A DNA stretch of 41,488 nucleotides from an uncultured Clostridia bacterium (GTDB lineage: Bacteria > Bacillota > Clostridia > Christensenellales > Aristaeellaceae): assembly GCA_934631985.1 (NCBI GenBank), contig CAKTYE010000016.1, positions 1 to 41,488 of the forward strand, read 5' to 3'. The translations under genes and the position numbers were made by a program. How positions within the stretch are numbered: position 1 is the first letter of the stretch; each line of letters begins with the position of its first letter. The notes under the pieces are model-generated. The model searched no databases and had not been told where the DNA came from. It saw only the letters and a program-made list of their open reading frames with translations. Positions 23,234 through 31,711 of this stretch are shown one piece after another.

Positions 23234-24601
23234 ATGATGGAGCAAATGAACCTGTTCGATACACCAACCCCCTCCGGCACAGCGCCTGCCGCCCCGGACC
23301 TTTCCGCGCCGCTGGCAAGCCGTCTGCGCCCGGAAACGCTGGACGAATATGTGGGACAGCAGCACCTCGTCGGCCCCGGAAAGCTGCTTCGGCAGCTGAT
23401 TGAGCGTCGTCAGCTTTCCTCCATGATTTTCTGGGGGCCGCCCGGTGTGGGCAAAACCACGCTGGCACGGATCATTGCCCACCAGTCCCAGGCGAATTAC
23501 ATCGAGTTCAGCGCCGTCACCAGCGGCATTAAGGAAGTTAAGGACATCATGGCGCAGGCGGAGCGCAGCCGTCAAATGGGGGTGCGTACCCTGCTGTTTG
23601 CCGATGAAATTCACCGCTTCAACAAGGCGCAGCAGGACGCCTTCCTGCCCTATGTGGAAAAGGGCAGCATCATTCTGGTGGGCGCGACCACGGAGAATCC
23701 CTCCTTTGAGATCAACGCCGCGCTGCTGTCTCGGTGCCGGGTGTTCATTTTGAAGCCCCTGGAGGAAAGCGACCTGCTTACCCTGCTGCATCATGCGCTG
23801 ACCAGTCCCAAGGGCTACGGCGGTACGAAGGTGGACATTCGCCCGGAGGATTTGTCCGCCATTGCCCGCTTTGCCAACGGCGACGCGCGCACCGCTCTGG
23901 GGACGCTGGAAATGGCGATTTTGAACAGCCGCGTGACAGAGAATGGCAGCTTGCAGGTGGATCAGGAGGTGCTGGCCCAGTGCATGAATCGCCGCTCCCT
24001 GCTCTATGACAAAAATGGCGATGAGCATTATAACCTGATTTCCGCGCTGCACAAATCCATGCGCAACAGCGACCCAGATGCGGCGGTCTACTGGCTGCTG
24101 CGCATGCTGGACGGTGGGGAGGAGCCGCTGTATATCGCGCGGCGCTTGGTGCGCTTTGCCAGCGAGGATGTAGGCATGGCAGATTCCAACGCCCTGCAGG
24201 TTGCCGTTGCGGCTTATCAGGCCTGTCACTTTCTCGGCATGCCTGAGTGCGATGTGCATCTGGCCCACGCGGCGGTGTACCTTGCCATGGCGCCAAAGTC
24301 CAACGCGCTGTACATGGCCTGCATGCAGGGCAAGCAGGATATTCGCGAGCAGCCTGCCGCGCCGGTTCCCCTTCAGCTGCGCAACGCGCCTACGAACTTG
24401 ATGAAGGAGCTGCACTACGGCGAGGGCTATGTCTACGCTCACGATACCGCCGAAAAGCTCAGCACCATGCAATGTCTGCCGGATGAGCTGCGGGATCGCC
24501 GCTATTATCTGCCCACCGATCAGGGTGTGGAGGCCGCCGTCAAGGCACGGCTGGAAGCGATCCGCGCATGGAAGGCGGAGCATGCAGAGGATAAGCACTG
24601 A
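23234..24601 (+). CDS. rarA: Replication-associated recombination protein A (RarA/MgsA)
   Basis: 455 residues. LASRLRPETLDEYVGQQHL, the Walker A GPPGVGKTT at 68-76, Walker B LLFADEIHRFNKAQQDAFLP and the sensor ATTENPSFEINAALLSRC identify the RarA AAA+ ATPase; the C-terminal tetramer region (SALHKSMRNSDPDAAVYWL, EDVGMAD) is complete. It acts at stalled replication forks. AAAGGAG lies 12 bases before ATG 23234; the next codon is also ATG. Confidence 0.96.
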   Translation: MMEQMNLFDTPTPSGTAPAAPDLSAPLASRLRPETLDEYVGQQHLVGPGKLLRQLIERRQLSSMIFWGPPGVGKTTLARIIAHQSQANYIEFSAVTSGIKEVKDIMAQAERSRQMGVRTLLFADEIHRFNKAQQDAFLPYVEKGSIILVGATTENPSFEINAALLSRCRVFILKPLEESDLLTLLHHALTSPKGYGGTKVDIRPEDLSAIARFANGDARTALGTLEMAILNSRVTENGSLQVDQEVLAQCMNRRSLLYDKNGDEHYNLISALHKSMRNSDPDAAVYWLLRMLDGGEEPLYIARRLVRFASEDVGMADSNALQVAVAAYQACHFLGMPECDVHLAHAAVYLAMAPKSNALYMACMQGKQDIREQPAAPVPLQLRNAPTNLMKELHYGEGYVYAHDTAEKLSTMQCLPDELRDRRYYLPTDQGVEAAVKARLEAIRAWKAEHAEDKH

Positions 24602-24887
24602 CCGTTGATATGACAAAAGAAGCTGCACAGGAACGAGGGAGGGGAACGTTCCTATTACATCATGGAGGAAAACGGCAGCGAGCTGGCCTCCTGTGCGCAG
24701 ATCGCGCAGACGCTGGGCGTGTTCCGCATGATCTTCCTGCTGGGCGTACCCATTGTAATTTTTTGTGATAAACGAAAAGACAGCCGCTTGCAGGTAGCGC
24801 CTTGCGTTCTGCCTACAAGCGGTTTTTGCTGCACAGATGTCCTGAGACTGCTTTTGTACAGCTTCCAATTTGTATTTGATTTTTTCC
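24602..24887. other. Intergenic region after rarA with a possible gene remnant
   Basis: A short open frame from 24662 reads MEENGSELASCAQIAQTLG, then FRMIFLLGVPIVIF, which looks protein-like for about 40 codons but then runs into the terminator at 24784. It may be the remains of a gene; I cannot name it. Confidence 0.25.
24784..24827 (+). terminator. Terminator after rarA region
   Basis: CCGCTTG-c-AGG-tAG pairs with CT-gCCT-a-CAAGCGG, followed by TTTTT. Confidence 0.8.
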
Positions 24888-24916
24888 TTGATATTTGTCC
24901 GAAATCGGACTATAAT
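24888..24916 (+). promoter_or_regulatory. Promoter of the marR-MATE operon
   Basis: TTGATA at 24888-24893, a 17-bp spacer and TATAAT at 24911-24916. The spacer holds operator 1, which fills it almost completely. Confidence 0.85.
24897..24910. promoter_or_regulatory. Operator 1 for the MarR-type regulator
   Basis: Perfect palindrome GTCCGA-AA-TCGGAC placed between the -35 and -10 elements, where a bound repressor would block RNA polymerase. Confidence 0.75.
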
Positions 24917-24922
24917 GGCACT

Positions 24923-24938
24923 CGTCCGTTTTCGGACG
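24923..24938. promoter_or_regulatory. Operator 2 for the MarR-type regulator
   Basis: CGTCCG-TTTT-CGGACG, sharing the GTCCG-N4-CGGAC core with operator 1. Their centres are 27 bp apart. It lies between the -10 and the ribosome binding site. Confidence 0.75.
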
Positions 24939-24954
24939 AAAGGAGCTTGTACCG

Positions 24955-25416
24955 ATGACCATTCAGGAAGCGCTGCGGCGCTATAACCAGCAGATCAAGC
25001 GAGAAGACGACCTATACCGTCAGGCGGCCCGACGGCTTGATTTGCCCGAGGCTACCCTGTGGATCCTCTATGCGCTTCGGGATACGGAGGAGCAGCTGAC
25101 CCAAAAGGATTTGACCGGGGCCATGCTGCAATCCAAGCAGTCGGTCAACTCTGCCCTGAAACGCATGGAAGCGGATGGTCTGGTGGTGCTGACCCCCGAC
25201 CCGGAAAACCGCACACGGAAATACATCTGCCTGACGGACGCAGGGGAAGCGCTGGCGCAGCGGACGGTGGATCGTCTTCGCGCGGCGGAGCTTGCCGCCA
25301 TGGATGCTTTTTCGCAGGAAGAATGCGAATGCTTCCTGAGCCTTTATGCCAAGTGGAACAAAATGCTGTCGGCGACCCTGGACGAACAACTCGCGGAAGG
25401 AGAACCTCGCTTATGA
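24955..25416 (+). CDS. MarR-family transcriptional regulator
   Basis: 153 residues with the winged-helix core LTQKDLTGAMLQSKQSVNSALKRMEADGLV and the wing DPENRTRKYICLTDAGEALA of MarR. AAAGGAG precedes the ATG. It is the first gene of an operon with a MATE efflux protein, the two overlapping by four bases (ATGA). Two GTCCG-N4-CGGAC palindromes at its promoter strongly suggest autorepression relieved by an exported compound. Confidence 0.92.
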   Translation: MTIQEALRRYNQQIKREDDLYRQAARRLDLPEATLWILYALRDTEEQLTQKDLTGAMLQSKQSVNSALKRMEADGLVVLTPDPENRTRKYICLTDAGEALAQRTVDRLRAAELAAMDAFSQEECECFLSLYAKWNKMLSATLDEQLAEGEPRL

Positions 25417-26744
25417 ATATCAAGCTGTCCGATCACTTTACTTATCGCCGATTGTTGCGCTTTACCCTGCCCTCCATGGTGATGATGATCTTTTCCTCCA
25501 TCTACAGCGTGGTGGACGGCTTTTTTGTCTCCAACTTCGTGGGCAAAACGTCCTTTGCGGCGGTGAATTTCATTATGCCTGTGCTGATGATTCTGGGCGG
25601 CGTGGGCTTCATGTTTGGCACAGGCGGCAGCGCGTTGGTCGCCATGAAGCTGGGCGAACAGCGGCATGAGGAGGCCAACCGCATTTTCTCCATGTTGGTG
25701 TATGTGTCCATTGCCTGCGGTGCGCTGCTGGGCGTGCTGGGCATCATTTTCCTGCCGGACATCGCTCGTGCCTTGGGCGCGGAGGGCGAGCTGCTGGATA
25801 ATTGTGTGCTGTATGGGCGCATTATTCTGCTGGCAAATCCGGCGTTCTTCCTGCAAATGGAATTTCAGAGCTTTTTTATCACTGCGGAAAAGCCCCATCT
25901 GGGCCTGACGGTGACGGTGGCGGCGGGCGTGACCAACATGGTGCTGGACGCGCTGCTGGTGGGTGTGCTGCGCTGGGGCCTGGTGGGCGCGGCGGCGGCT
26001 ACGACCATCAGTCAGCTGGTGGGCGGCGTGTTCCCCCTGTTTTATTTCGGATGCAAAAACACCAGCCTGCTGCGCCTGACCCGCACCCGCATTCACTGGA
26101 ATCTGCTGGGCAAGGCCTGCGCTAACGGCTCCTCCGAGCTGATGAGCAACATCTCCATGTCGCTGGTCAGCATGCTGTACAACGTGCAGCTTTTGAACTT
26201 TGCCGGGGAGAACGGCGTTTCTGCGTATGGTGTGCTGATGTACGTCAGCATGATCTTCAGCGGCATGTTCATCGGCTATTCCATTGGTGTTGCGCCGGTC
26301 ATCAGTTATCACTACGGTGCGGAGCATCACGATGAGCTGAAAAACCTGCTGCGGCGCAGCGTCATCATTCTGCTGTGCTTTGCGCTGTGCATGTTTGCGC
26401 TGGCGCAGGTGCTAGCCTATCCGCTTTCGAAAATGTTCGTGGGCTATGACGCGGAGCTGCTGGAGATGACCCACGGCGCGTTCCTGACCTATGCCTATTC
26501 CTTCCTGTTCATGGGCTTTGCCATCTTCGCCTCCAGCTTCTTCACGGCCCTGAATGATGGTCTGACCTCGGCGCTGATTTCCTTCCTGCGCACGCTGGTG
26601 TGCCAGGTGGGCGCGGTGCTGCTGCTGCCGATGCTGCTGGGCATCGACGGCATCTGGCTGTCCATTGTGATGGCGGAGGTCATGGCAGTGCTGATCTCCG
26701 TGGCCTTCCTGGTGGCAAAGCGGAAGAAGTATCAGTATTTCTAA
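25413..26744 (+). CDS. MATE-family efflux transporter
   Basis: 443 residues with about twelve hydrophobic helices. The N-terminus (RRLLRFTLPSMVMMIFSSIYSVVDGFFVSNFVG) and the mid-protein repeat of the same pattern are typical of MATE (NorM/DinF-like) carriers, which export drugs or metabolites by cation antiport. Its start overlaps the stop of marR, so it is co-translated with its regulator. The substrate is not known. Confidence 0.93.
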   Translation: MNIKLSDHFTYRRLLRFTLPSMVMMIFSSIYSVVDGFFVSNFVGKTSFAAVNFIMPVLMILGGVGFMFGTGGSALVAMKLGEQRHEEANRIFSMLVYVSIACGALLGVLGIIFLPDIARALGAEGELLDNCVLYGRIILLANPAFFLQMEFQSFFITAEKPHLGLTVTVAAGVTNMVLDALLVGVLRWGLVGAAAATTISQLVGGVFPLFYFGCKNTSLLRLTRTRIHWNLLGKACANGSSELMSNISMSLVSMLYNVQLLNFAGENGVSAYGVLMYVSMIFSGMFIGYSIGVAPVISYHYGAEHHDELKNLLRRSVIILLCFALCMFALAQVLAYPLSKMFVGYDAELLEMTHGAFLTYAYSFLFMGFAIFASSFFTALNDGLTSALISFLRTLVCQVGAVLLLPMLLGIDGIWLSIVMAEVMAVLISVAFLVAKRKKYQYF

Positions 26745-26941
26745 TGTGCGGCCTTGTCCATGATGATTCCTGTGTGCTTACATGAAAGTGATCTCATAAA
26801 TCGGCATTCAGGAGGAGCGTCAGGATGCATAATCAGATTTTGAAAGGCAGTACGCTCATTCTCTTTGGGATACTTCGCAGCGCAGTCAGTGCAGAAATAG
26901 AAAGCGTAAAGGAGCTTTTGTTCAGTAACTGCTGCGTACAT
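26741..26941 (-). CDS. Possible small hypothetical protein
   Basis: 66 residues from ATG 26941 (MYAAVTEQKLLYAFYFCTDC), with one CxxC pair and a Cys/His-bearing C-terminus. It fills most of the 300-bp gap between the MATE gene and fhs. No ribosome binding site is seen before the ATG and it converges on the MATE stop, so it may be spurious. The gap is AT-richer than its surroundings. Confidence 0.25.
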   Translation of the reverse strand: MYAAVTEQKLLYAFYFCTDCAAKYPKENERTAFQNLIMHPDAPPECRFMRSLSCKHTGIIMDKAAH

Positions 26942-26976
26942 TTTCAGATCATTTCTAAAAATTGTTCGGTTACATG

Positions 26977-27005
26977 TTGCTAATTTCTGCTTTATCGGGT
27001 ATAAT
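26977..27005 (+). promoter_or_regulatory. Promoter of fhs
   Basis: TTGCTA at 26977-26982, a 17-bp spacer and TATAAT at 27000-27005, 40 bp before the start codon. Confidence 0.75.
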
Positions 27006-27045
27006 GGACGTGCAATTCTGCTTTTACATGCAAGGAGGATGCGGC

Positions 27046-28713
27046 ATGACGGATATTGAGATTGCACAGCAGGCAGTGATGAAGCCCATTGGAGAAATTG
27101 CCCGGGCGGCGGGCATTGCGGAAGACACCCTCTGCCCCTATGGACGTTATATGGCAAAGGTGGACCCCGCGCCCTATGCTTCGCGCCCGGATCGCGCTCG
27201 GCTGATTCTGGTCACGGCTATCAATCCTACCCCTGCGGGCGAGGGCAAGACCACCGTCAGCGTCGGCCTTGCCGATGGCATGACCGTGCTGGGCAAGAAG
27301 GCCATGCTGGCCCTGCGGGAGCCGTCCCTTGGCCCGGTGTTCGGCATGAAGGGCGGCGCGGCAGGCGGCGGCTATGCGCAGGTGTTGCCTATGGAGCAGA
27401 TCAATCTGCACTTCACTGGCGATCTCCACGCCATCACTGCTGCGAATAACCTGCTGGCGGCGATGGTGGATAACCATATTCAGCAGGGCAACGCGCTGGG
27501 CATTGATCCCCGCCGCGTGGTGTGGCGACGCTGCCTGGACGTGAACGACCGTCAGCTTCGGCAGATCGTCTCCGGCATGGGCGGCAAAGCCAACGGCATG
27601 CCGCGGGAGGATGGCTTTGACATCACCGCCGCCAGCGAGGTCATGGCGGTGTTCTGCCTGGCCCAGAACCTTGCCGATCTGAAGGCCCGTCTGGGCCGTC
27701 TGGTGGTGGCGCGTACTTTTACAGGCAAGGCCGTCACCGCAGCGGACCTGCATGCGGAGGGCGCCATGACCGCCCTGCTGCGGGACGCCCTTCAGCCCAA
27801 TCTGGTGCAGACCATCGACGGTACGCCCTGCCTGATGCACGGCGGCCCCTTCGCCAACATTGCCCACGGCTGCAACAGCGTCATCGCCACCAAGACCGCC
27901 ATGAAGCTGGCGGATTACGTCATTACGGAAGCGGGCTTCGGCGCTGACCTGGGCGCAGAGAAATTCCTGGACATCAAGTGCCGCCAGAGCGGCCTGTGGC
28001 CCGATGCGGTGGTGCTGGTGGCAACGGTGCGCGCGCTGAAGCATCACGGCGGCTGCCCCAAGGAGGCCCTGAATCAGGAAGGGCTGGCGTATCTGGACAA
28101 GGGCATGACGAACCTGCTGGCGCACATCGACCACATCAAAAACGTGTGGAAGCGCCCCGTGATCGTCGCCATCAACCGTTTCAGCGCGGACACGCCTGCC
28201 GAAATGGAGAAGGTTCGCGCGGCCTGTGCTGCCGTGGAGGTTCCCTGCGAGCTGTGCGACGGCTGGGCGCAGGGCGGCAAGGGTGTGACCGCACTGGCGC
28301 AGCTGGTGGCGGACACCGTGGATGCGCAGCCGAAGGAAGCCCCGGCCTTCACCTATCCTGACGACATACCCCTGAAGGAGAAGATCGAAACCGTTGCCCG
28401 CCGCATTTACGGCGCAGAGCGCGTGACCTTCAGCGCCGGCGTGCTGAAGCAGCTTCAGGCCATGGAGGCCGAAGGCTGCGGCAGCTATCCCGTGTGCATT
28501 GCCAAGACGCAGTATTCCTTCTCAGACAACGCGAAGCTGCTGGGCGCGCCCCAGGGCTTTACGCTGAATATCCGTGCGGTGCGGTTGTCCGCAGGCGCAG
28601 GGTTTGTGGTGGCCTTTGCAGGGGACATCATTGCCATGCCCGGTCTGCCCCGCGTACCCGCGGCGGAACAGATTGATGTTACGGCAGAAGGGAAGATCGT
28701 GGGGCTGTTCTGA
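27046..28713 (+). CDS. fhs: Formate--tetrahydrofolate ligase
   Basis: 555 residues from ATG 27046, preceded by AAGGAGGA. The ATP-binding PTPAGEGKTTVSVGL, REPSLGPVFGMKGGAAGGG, and C-terminal AKTQYSFSDN and RLSAGAGFVVAFAGDIIAMPGLP segments are all those of Fhs. It makes 10-formyl-tetrahydrofolate from formate and ATP, for purine synthesis or, in acetogens and purine fermenters, the one-carbon pathway. Near a Mo hydroxylase cluster the latter is worth thinking about, but no other one-carbon gene is in the window. Confidence 0.97.
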   Translation: MTDIEIAQQAVMKPIGEIARAAGIAEDTLCPYGRYMAKVDPAPYASRPDRARLILVTAINPTPAGEGKTTVSVGLADGMTVLGKKAMLALREPSLGPVFGMKGGAAGGGYAQVLPMEQINLHFTGDLHAITAANNLLAAMVDNHIQQGNALGIDPRRVVWRRCLDVNDRQLRQIVSGMGGKANGMPREDGFDITAASEVMAVFCLAQNLADLKARLGRLVVARTFTGKAVTAADLHAEGAMTALLRDALQPNLVQTIDGTPCLMHGGPFANIAHGCNSVIATKTAMKLADYVITEAGFGADLGAEKFLDIKCRQSGLWPDAVVLVATVRALKHHGGCPKEALNQEGLAYLDKGMTNLLAHIDHIKNVWKRPVIVAINRFSADTPAEMEKVRAACAAVEVPCELCDGWAQGGKGVTALAQLVADTVDAQPKEAPAFTYPDDIPLKEKIETVARRIYGAERVTFSAGVLKQLQAMEAEGCGSYPVCIAKTQYSFSDNAKLLGAPQGFTLNIRAVRLSAGAGFVVAFAGDIIAMPGLPRVPAAEQIDVTAEGKIVGLF

Positions 28714-28797
28714 AGAGAAAGCTGGCAAGACAAGATTTTTGCTGGGTTGGATGCTGCTTGATTCAAAACGCGCTGCAAAAATAAATAGAAAAAAGAA

Positions 28798-28840
28798 ACG
28801 GCCCTGCTTCGAAGTGAAATCCGAAGCAGGGTCGTTTAAC
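28798..28840. terminator. Bidirectional terminator between fhs and the IscU-like gene
   Basis: ACG-g-CCCTGCTTCG pairs with CGAAGCAGGG-t-CGT, with TTT after it on the plus strand and an A-rich stretch before it that gives T on the minus strand. It separates two converging genes. Confidence 0.85.
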
Positions 28841-28897
28841 TTTGTAGAAAAACGATTAGAGACTTATACTTTACGATCCGTTCAACAGAGTGCAGTC

Positions 28898-29296
28898 TCA
28901 GCTATCCCTGCACTGCCTGGAAAAAGCCACCACCGCGCGCTTCAGCGCCAGTTCTGCCATCTGCGCACAGTGAATATGCTCCTGGTCGGGCGTGCCGTCC
29001 TCGCTCAGCGCATGCGCAATGTCGTCCGCCGTTACCGTAAAGGATGCAAGCACGGCCTTCTTTTCCGCAAGCTGGCAGCACTTGACGGCGCAGGCGCGGA
29101 CCGTGTCGCAGGCGCTTGCAGTCAGCGTGAAGCCCGCGGCTTCTACATAGCGGCGGGGGCTGACCCGTAGATGGATCGTCAGCAGATCGCTGCAATTCGG
29201 CTCCTGCGCCATGCCGACGGCGTTTGCACCTGCGGGCGGCGGATAATCCTTCTCCAGCGCGGCATATTGCCGGACTAATGCTACGTTTGTTGCCAT
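28898..29296 (-). CDS. IscU/NifU-like iron-sulfur scaffold protein at the end of the Mo hydroxylase gene cluster
   Basis: 132 residues. The three cluster-binding cysteines of IscU can be placed at C35 (PNCSD, with the conserved Asp at 37), C63 (ASACDTVRAC) and C110 (HIHCAQMAELALKRAV). The DDIAHALSED segment also fits. The protein is divergent: extra cysteines lie at 69, 73 and 74, and the usual GCGA segment is absent. It is the last gene after three hydroxylase subunits, two of which need Fe-S clusters, so a dedicated scaffold for that enzyme is plausible. No clear ribosome binding site is seen, and a hairpin at 29309-29337 separates it from the gene before, so expression may be lower than that of the subunits. 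Confidence 0.75.
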   Translation of the reverse strand: MATNVALVRQYAALEKDYPPPAGANAVGMAQEPNCSDLLTIHLRVSPRRYVEAAGFTLTASACDTVRACAVKCCQLAEKKAVLASFTVTADDIAHALSEDGTPDQEHIHCAQMAELALKRAVVAFSRQCRDS

Positions 29297-29308
29297 TGTA
29301 CAAAATCA

Positions 29309-29337
29309 GTCGGGAGGCAGGGGTACTGCCTCCCGAC
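29309..29337 (-). terminator. Hairpin between the FAD subunit and the IscU-like gene
   Basis: GTCGGGAGGCAG pairs with CTGCCTCCCGAC, 12 bp with a 5-base loop, then TGATTTTG on the minus strand. It may be a partial terminator setting the level of the last gene, or an mRNA 3' stabiliser. Confidence 0.6.
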
Positions 29338-29344
29338 ATGCTCC

Positions 29345-31708
29345 TTACTGTTCGTTCAGCAGCGCACGCTTGACCAGCGTCTTGGTCACGTCGATCTTGT
29401 ATGCGTTGTTTTCCAGCGCGACCGCGCCGTTCAGCGCCGCCTCGGCAGCCGCCGCGGCAACAGCCTCGTCGATCACCTTGCCCTGGAGAATGGCTTCCGC
29501 ATCGGGCCGCTTCAGGGCCGTGGGAGCCACAGCACCCAGCACCAGGCTTGCATCCTTCACCGCGCCGTCTTCATCCTTCTGGATGACGCTGGCAACGGCG
29601 GCCACCGCAAAGTCGATGGCATTGCGCAGGCGGAACTTGTCATACCGGGCCACGGTGTTTGCCGCGACCTTCGGCACCACGATTTCCTCCACGATCTCGC
29701 CCTTTTGCAGGGTATTCTGGATCTTTACATGGGTGCCGAAGAATTGCTCGGCGGTCATGGTACGCTGGTTGGTAATGACCTTCGCATTGTAGGCGTACAG
29801 CATGTTCGCCATGTCGCTGGGGTTCACTGCCAGGCAGCCGCAGTTCATGCAGCGGCCCGCCTCGCACACCGCAACGCCATCGGGATAGCTCTTCTCGTCC
29901 TCGTTGGTCAGGCTGCGCTCCGGGATGGGCAGCTCCTCCAGCTTGTTGGAGACGTGGTTGTGAATGCCCTCGCTGTCGCTCTTGAGCAGGCAGGGCTGCT
30001 TGGTGTTCTCACTCACGGACACGCCCATGTAGGCGCTGATGGCGCGGGCCGCGTTCACGCCAGCCGCAACGGCGCGGATGGCAATGTTGGGGCCGGTCGC
30101 CGCGTCGCCGCCGGCGAATACGCCGGGATGACGGGTCGCGTTGTTCTCGTCAACCTCCAGCAGACCGCGGGGACTCTTGATCTGATCCTTCAGCGCGCCC
30201 AGGAAGTCGATGTCCACGCGCTGGCCCGTTGCCAGGATGATGCAGTCGCTTTCCAGCACCTGCACATCGCTGTTGTCATACTGGGGATTGAAACGGCCGC
30301 TTGCGTCGCGGACAGCCAGACACTTGTTGGTCTTCATGCCCTTGACCTTGCCGTTCTCGTCATACACGACCTCCATCAGGCCGCGGCCGTTGATGAATTC
30401 CACGCCTTCCTCCAGCACGCGGGCAATTTCCTCGGGGCTGGCGGGCATTTCCTCACGCTTTTCCAGGCAGCACAGGCGAACCTTCTTCACACCCAGGCGC
30501 TTGGAGACCAGCGCCACGTCCATGGCAACGTTGCCGCCGCCGCAGACCAGTACTTCTTCGCCCACATGACCCTTCAGATACTTGTTGACCTCCACCAGGA
30601 AGTTCAGACCGAACTGGGTCAGGTTTTCACCATTCAGGCCCAGGATGGGCTGCTTCCACGCGCCGGTGGCGATGTACAGGGTGTCGTGCTTCTTTTCCAG
30701 CTCGTCCACCGTCAGGTCGGTGCCGATGGTCACGCCCATGACGAACTTTACGCCCATCTTTTCCAGCGCCGCCTGATACAGCTCCAGATACTTCTTGGGC
30801 AGACGGTAAGCAGGAATGCCATACATCAGCACACCGCCGGCCTTCTCCATCTTGTCGTAGACGGTGACGCTGTGGCCCGCCTTGCGCAGCTTGTAGGCGG
30901 CAGCCAGGCCGGAGGGGCCTGCGCCGATCACGCCGACGCTCTTGCCTGTCTCCTTTTCAGGAGCGGTGTAGTAGTCGTCCATATGCTCCATGATGTAGTC
31001 GCCCACGGAGCGCTCCACGCAGTGGATGCCAACGCTATCGCCATAGGTGTTCTGGTTGCAGCCCTTCTGACAGGGATGGGGACAGACGCGGGAGGTCAGC
31101 ATGGGCATGGGGTTGACCTGCATGATGATCCGTGCAGCCGCATCCCAGTCGCCCTCGCGCAGCTTGTTCATGTAGTTGGGAATGTCCGTGTGGGCGGGGC
31201 ATTCGTGGGTGCAGGGGGTCTGGCAGACCTTCATAGCGCCGAAGATGGAGTGATAACGGTTCTCACCCATGGCGGCGTAGCACAGATGGCCTTCCTTGCG
31301 GGCGCAGTTGATGCGTCCGCCGATGGAATCGGGATAGCGATAATACCAGCAGCGCACATCCTGGCAGATGTTGCCGCCGATGGTGGCGGTGTGACGGATG
31401 TTGGGAGTCGCGACGGAATAGGCCGCGTCCGCCAGGGCGTTCCAGCCCTCGCGCACCGTTGCGGACTCCGCGATGTCGCTCAGGGTGGTCATTGCGCCGA
31501 TGTGCAGGCCGTCCTCTTTCACCTCGATGCCGCGCAGCTCGGAAATGTCCTTCAGGCTGACGACCTTATCGGGGTAAGAAGGCAGGAGCTTCTCCTTCAG
31601 AACGCCCACGAGGTCGGAGCCGCCAGCGCTCAGCATCGCGTTTTCATTGCGCAGGATCGCTTCTGCTTCGGCGACGCTGGCAGGAGCTTCGTAGACAAAA
31701 TGCTTCAT
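29345..31708 (-). CDS. Mo hydroxylase FAD subunit with an inserted GltD/NfnB-like NAD(P)H:FAD oxidoreductase module
   Basis: 787 residues; the usual FAD subunit of xanthine dehydrogenase-type enzymes is about 280-300. Residues 1-157 are the first part of that domain (LSAGGSDLVG, TIGGNICQDVRCWYYR, GENRYHSIFGA). It is then interrupted: about 158-250 is a GltD-type Fe-S domain (CQTPCTHECPAHTDIP, then CPHPCQKGC), about 255-590 a two-dinucleotide flavoprotein (VIGAGPSGLAAAYKLRKAGH near 258, VCGGGNVAMDVALVSKRLG near 390, GVFAGGDAATGPN near 535). From about residue 620 the hydroxylase FAD domain resumes exactly where it left off (CLAVNPSDMANMLYAYNAKV) and runs to the end. The protein could pass electrons between the Mo enzyme and NAD(P)H or ferredoxin. 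The gene lies 3 bp after the Mo subunit gene. Confidence 0.9.
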   Translation of the reverse strand: MKHFVYEAPASVAEAEAILRNENAMLSAGGSDLVGVLKEKLLPSYPDKVVSLKDISELRGIEVKEDGLHIGAMTTLSDIAESATVREGWNALADAAYSVATPNIRHTATIGGNICQDVRCWYYRYPDSIGGRINCARKEGHLCYAAMGENRYHSIFGAMKVCQTPCTHECPAHTDIPNYMNKLREGDWDAAARIIMQVNPMPMLTSRVCPHPCQKGCNQNTYGDSVGIHCVERSVGDYIMEHMDDYYTAPEKETGKSVGVIGAGPSGLAAAYKLRKAGHSVTVYDKMEKAGGVLMYGIPAYRLPKKYLELYQAALEKMGVKFVMGVTIGTDLTVDELEKKHDTLYIATGAWKQPILGLNGENLTQFGLNFLVEVNKYLKGHVGEEVLVCGGGNVAMDVALVSKRLGVKKVRLCCLEKREEMPASPEEIARVLEEGVEFINGRGLMEVVYDENGKVKGMKTNKCLAVRDASGRFNPQYDNSDVQVLESDCIILATGQRVDIDFLGALKDQIKSPRGLLEVDENNATRHPGVFAGGDAATGPNIAIRAVAAGVNAARAISAYMGVSVSENTKQPCLLKSDSEGIHNHVSNKLEELPIPERSLTNEDEKSYPDGVAVCEAGRCMNCGCLAVNPSDMANMLYAYNAKVITNQRTMTAEQFFGTHVKIQNTLQKGEIVEEIVVPKVAANTVARYDKFRLRNAIDFAVAAVASVIQKDEDGAVKDASLVLGAVAPTALKRPDAEAILQGKVIDEAVAAAAAEAALNGAVALENNAYKIDVTKTLVKRALLNEQ

Positions 31709-31711
31709 GTC

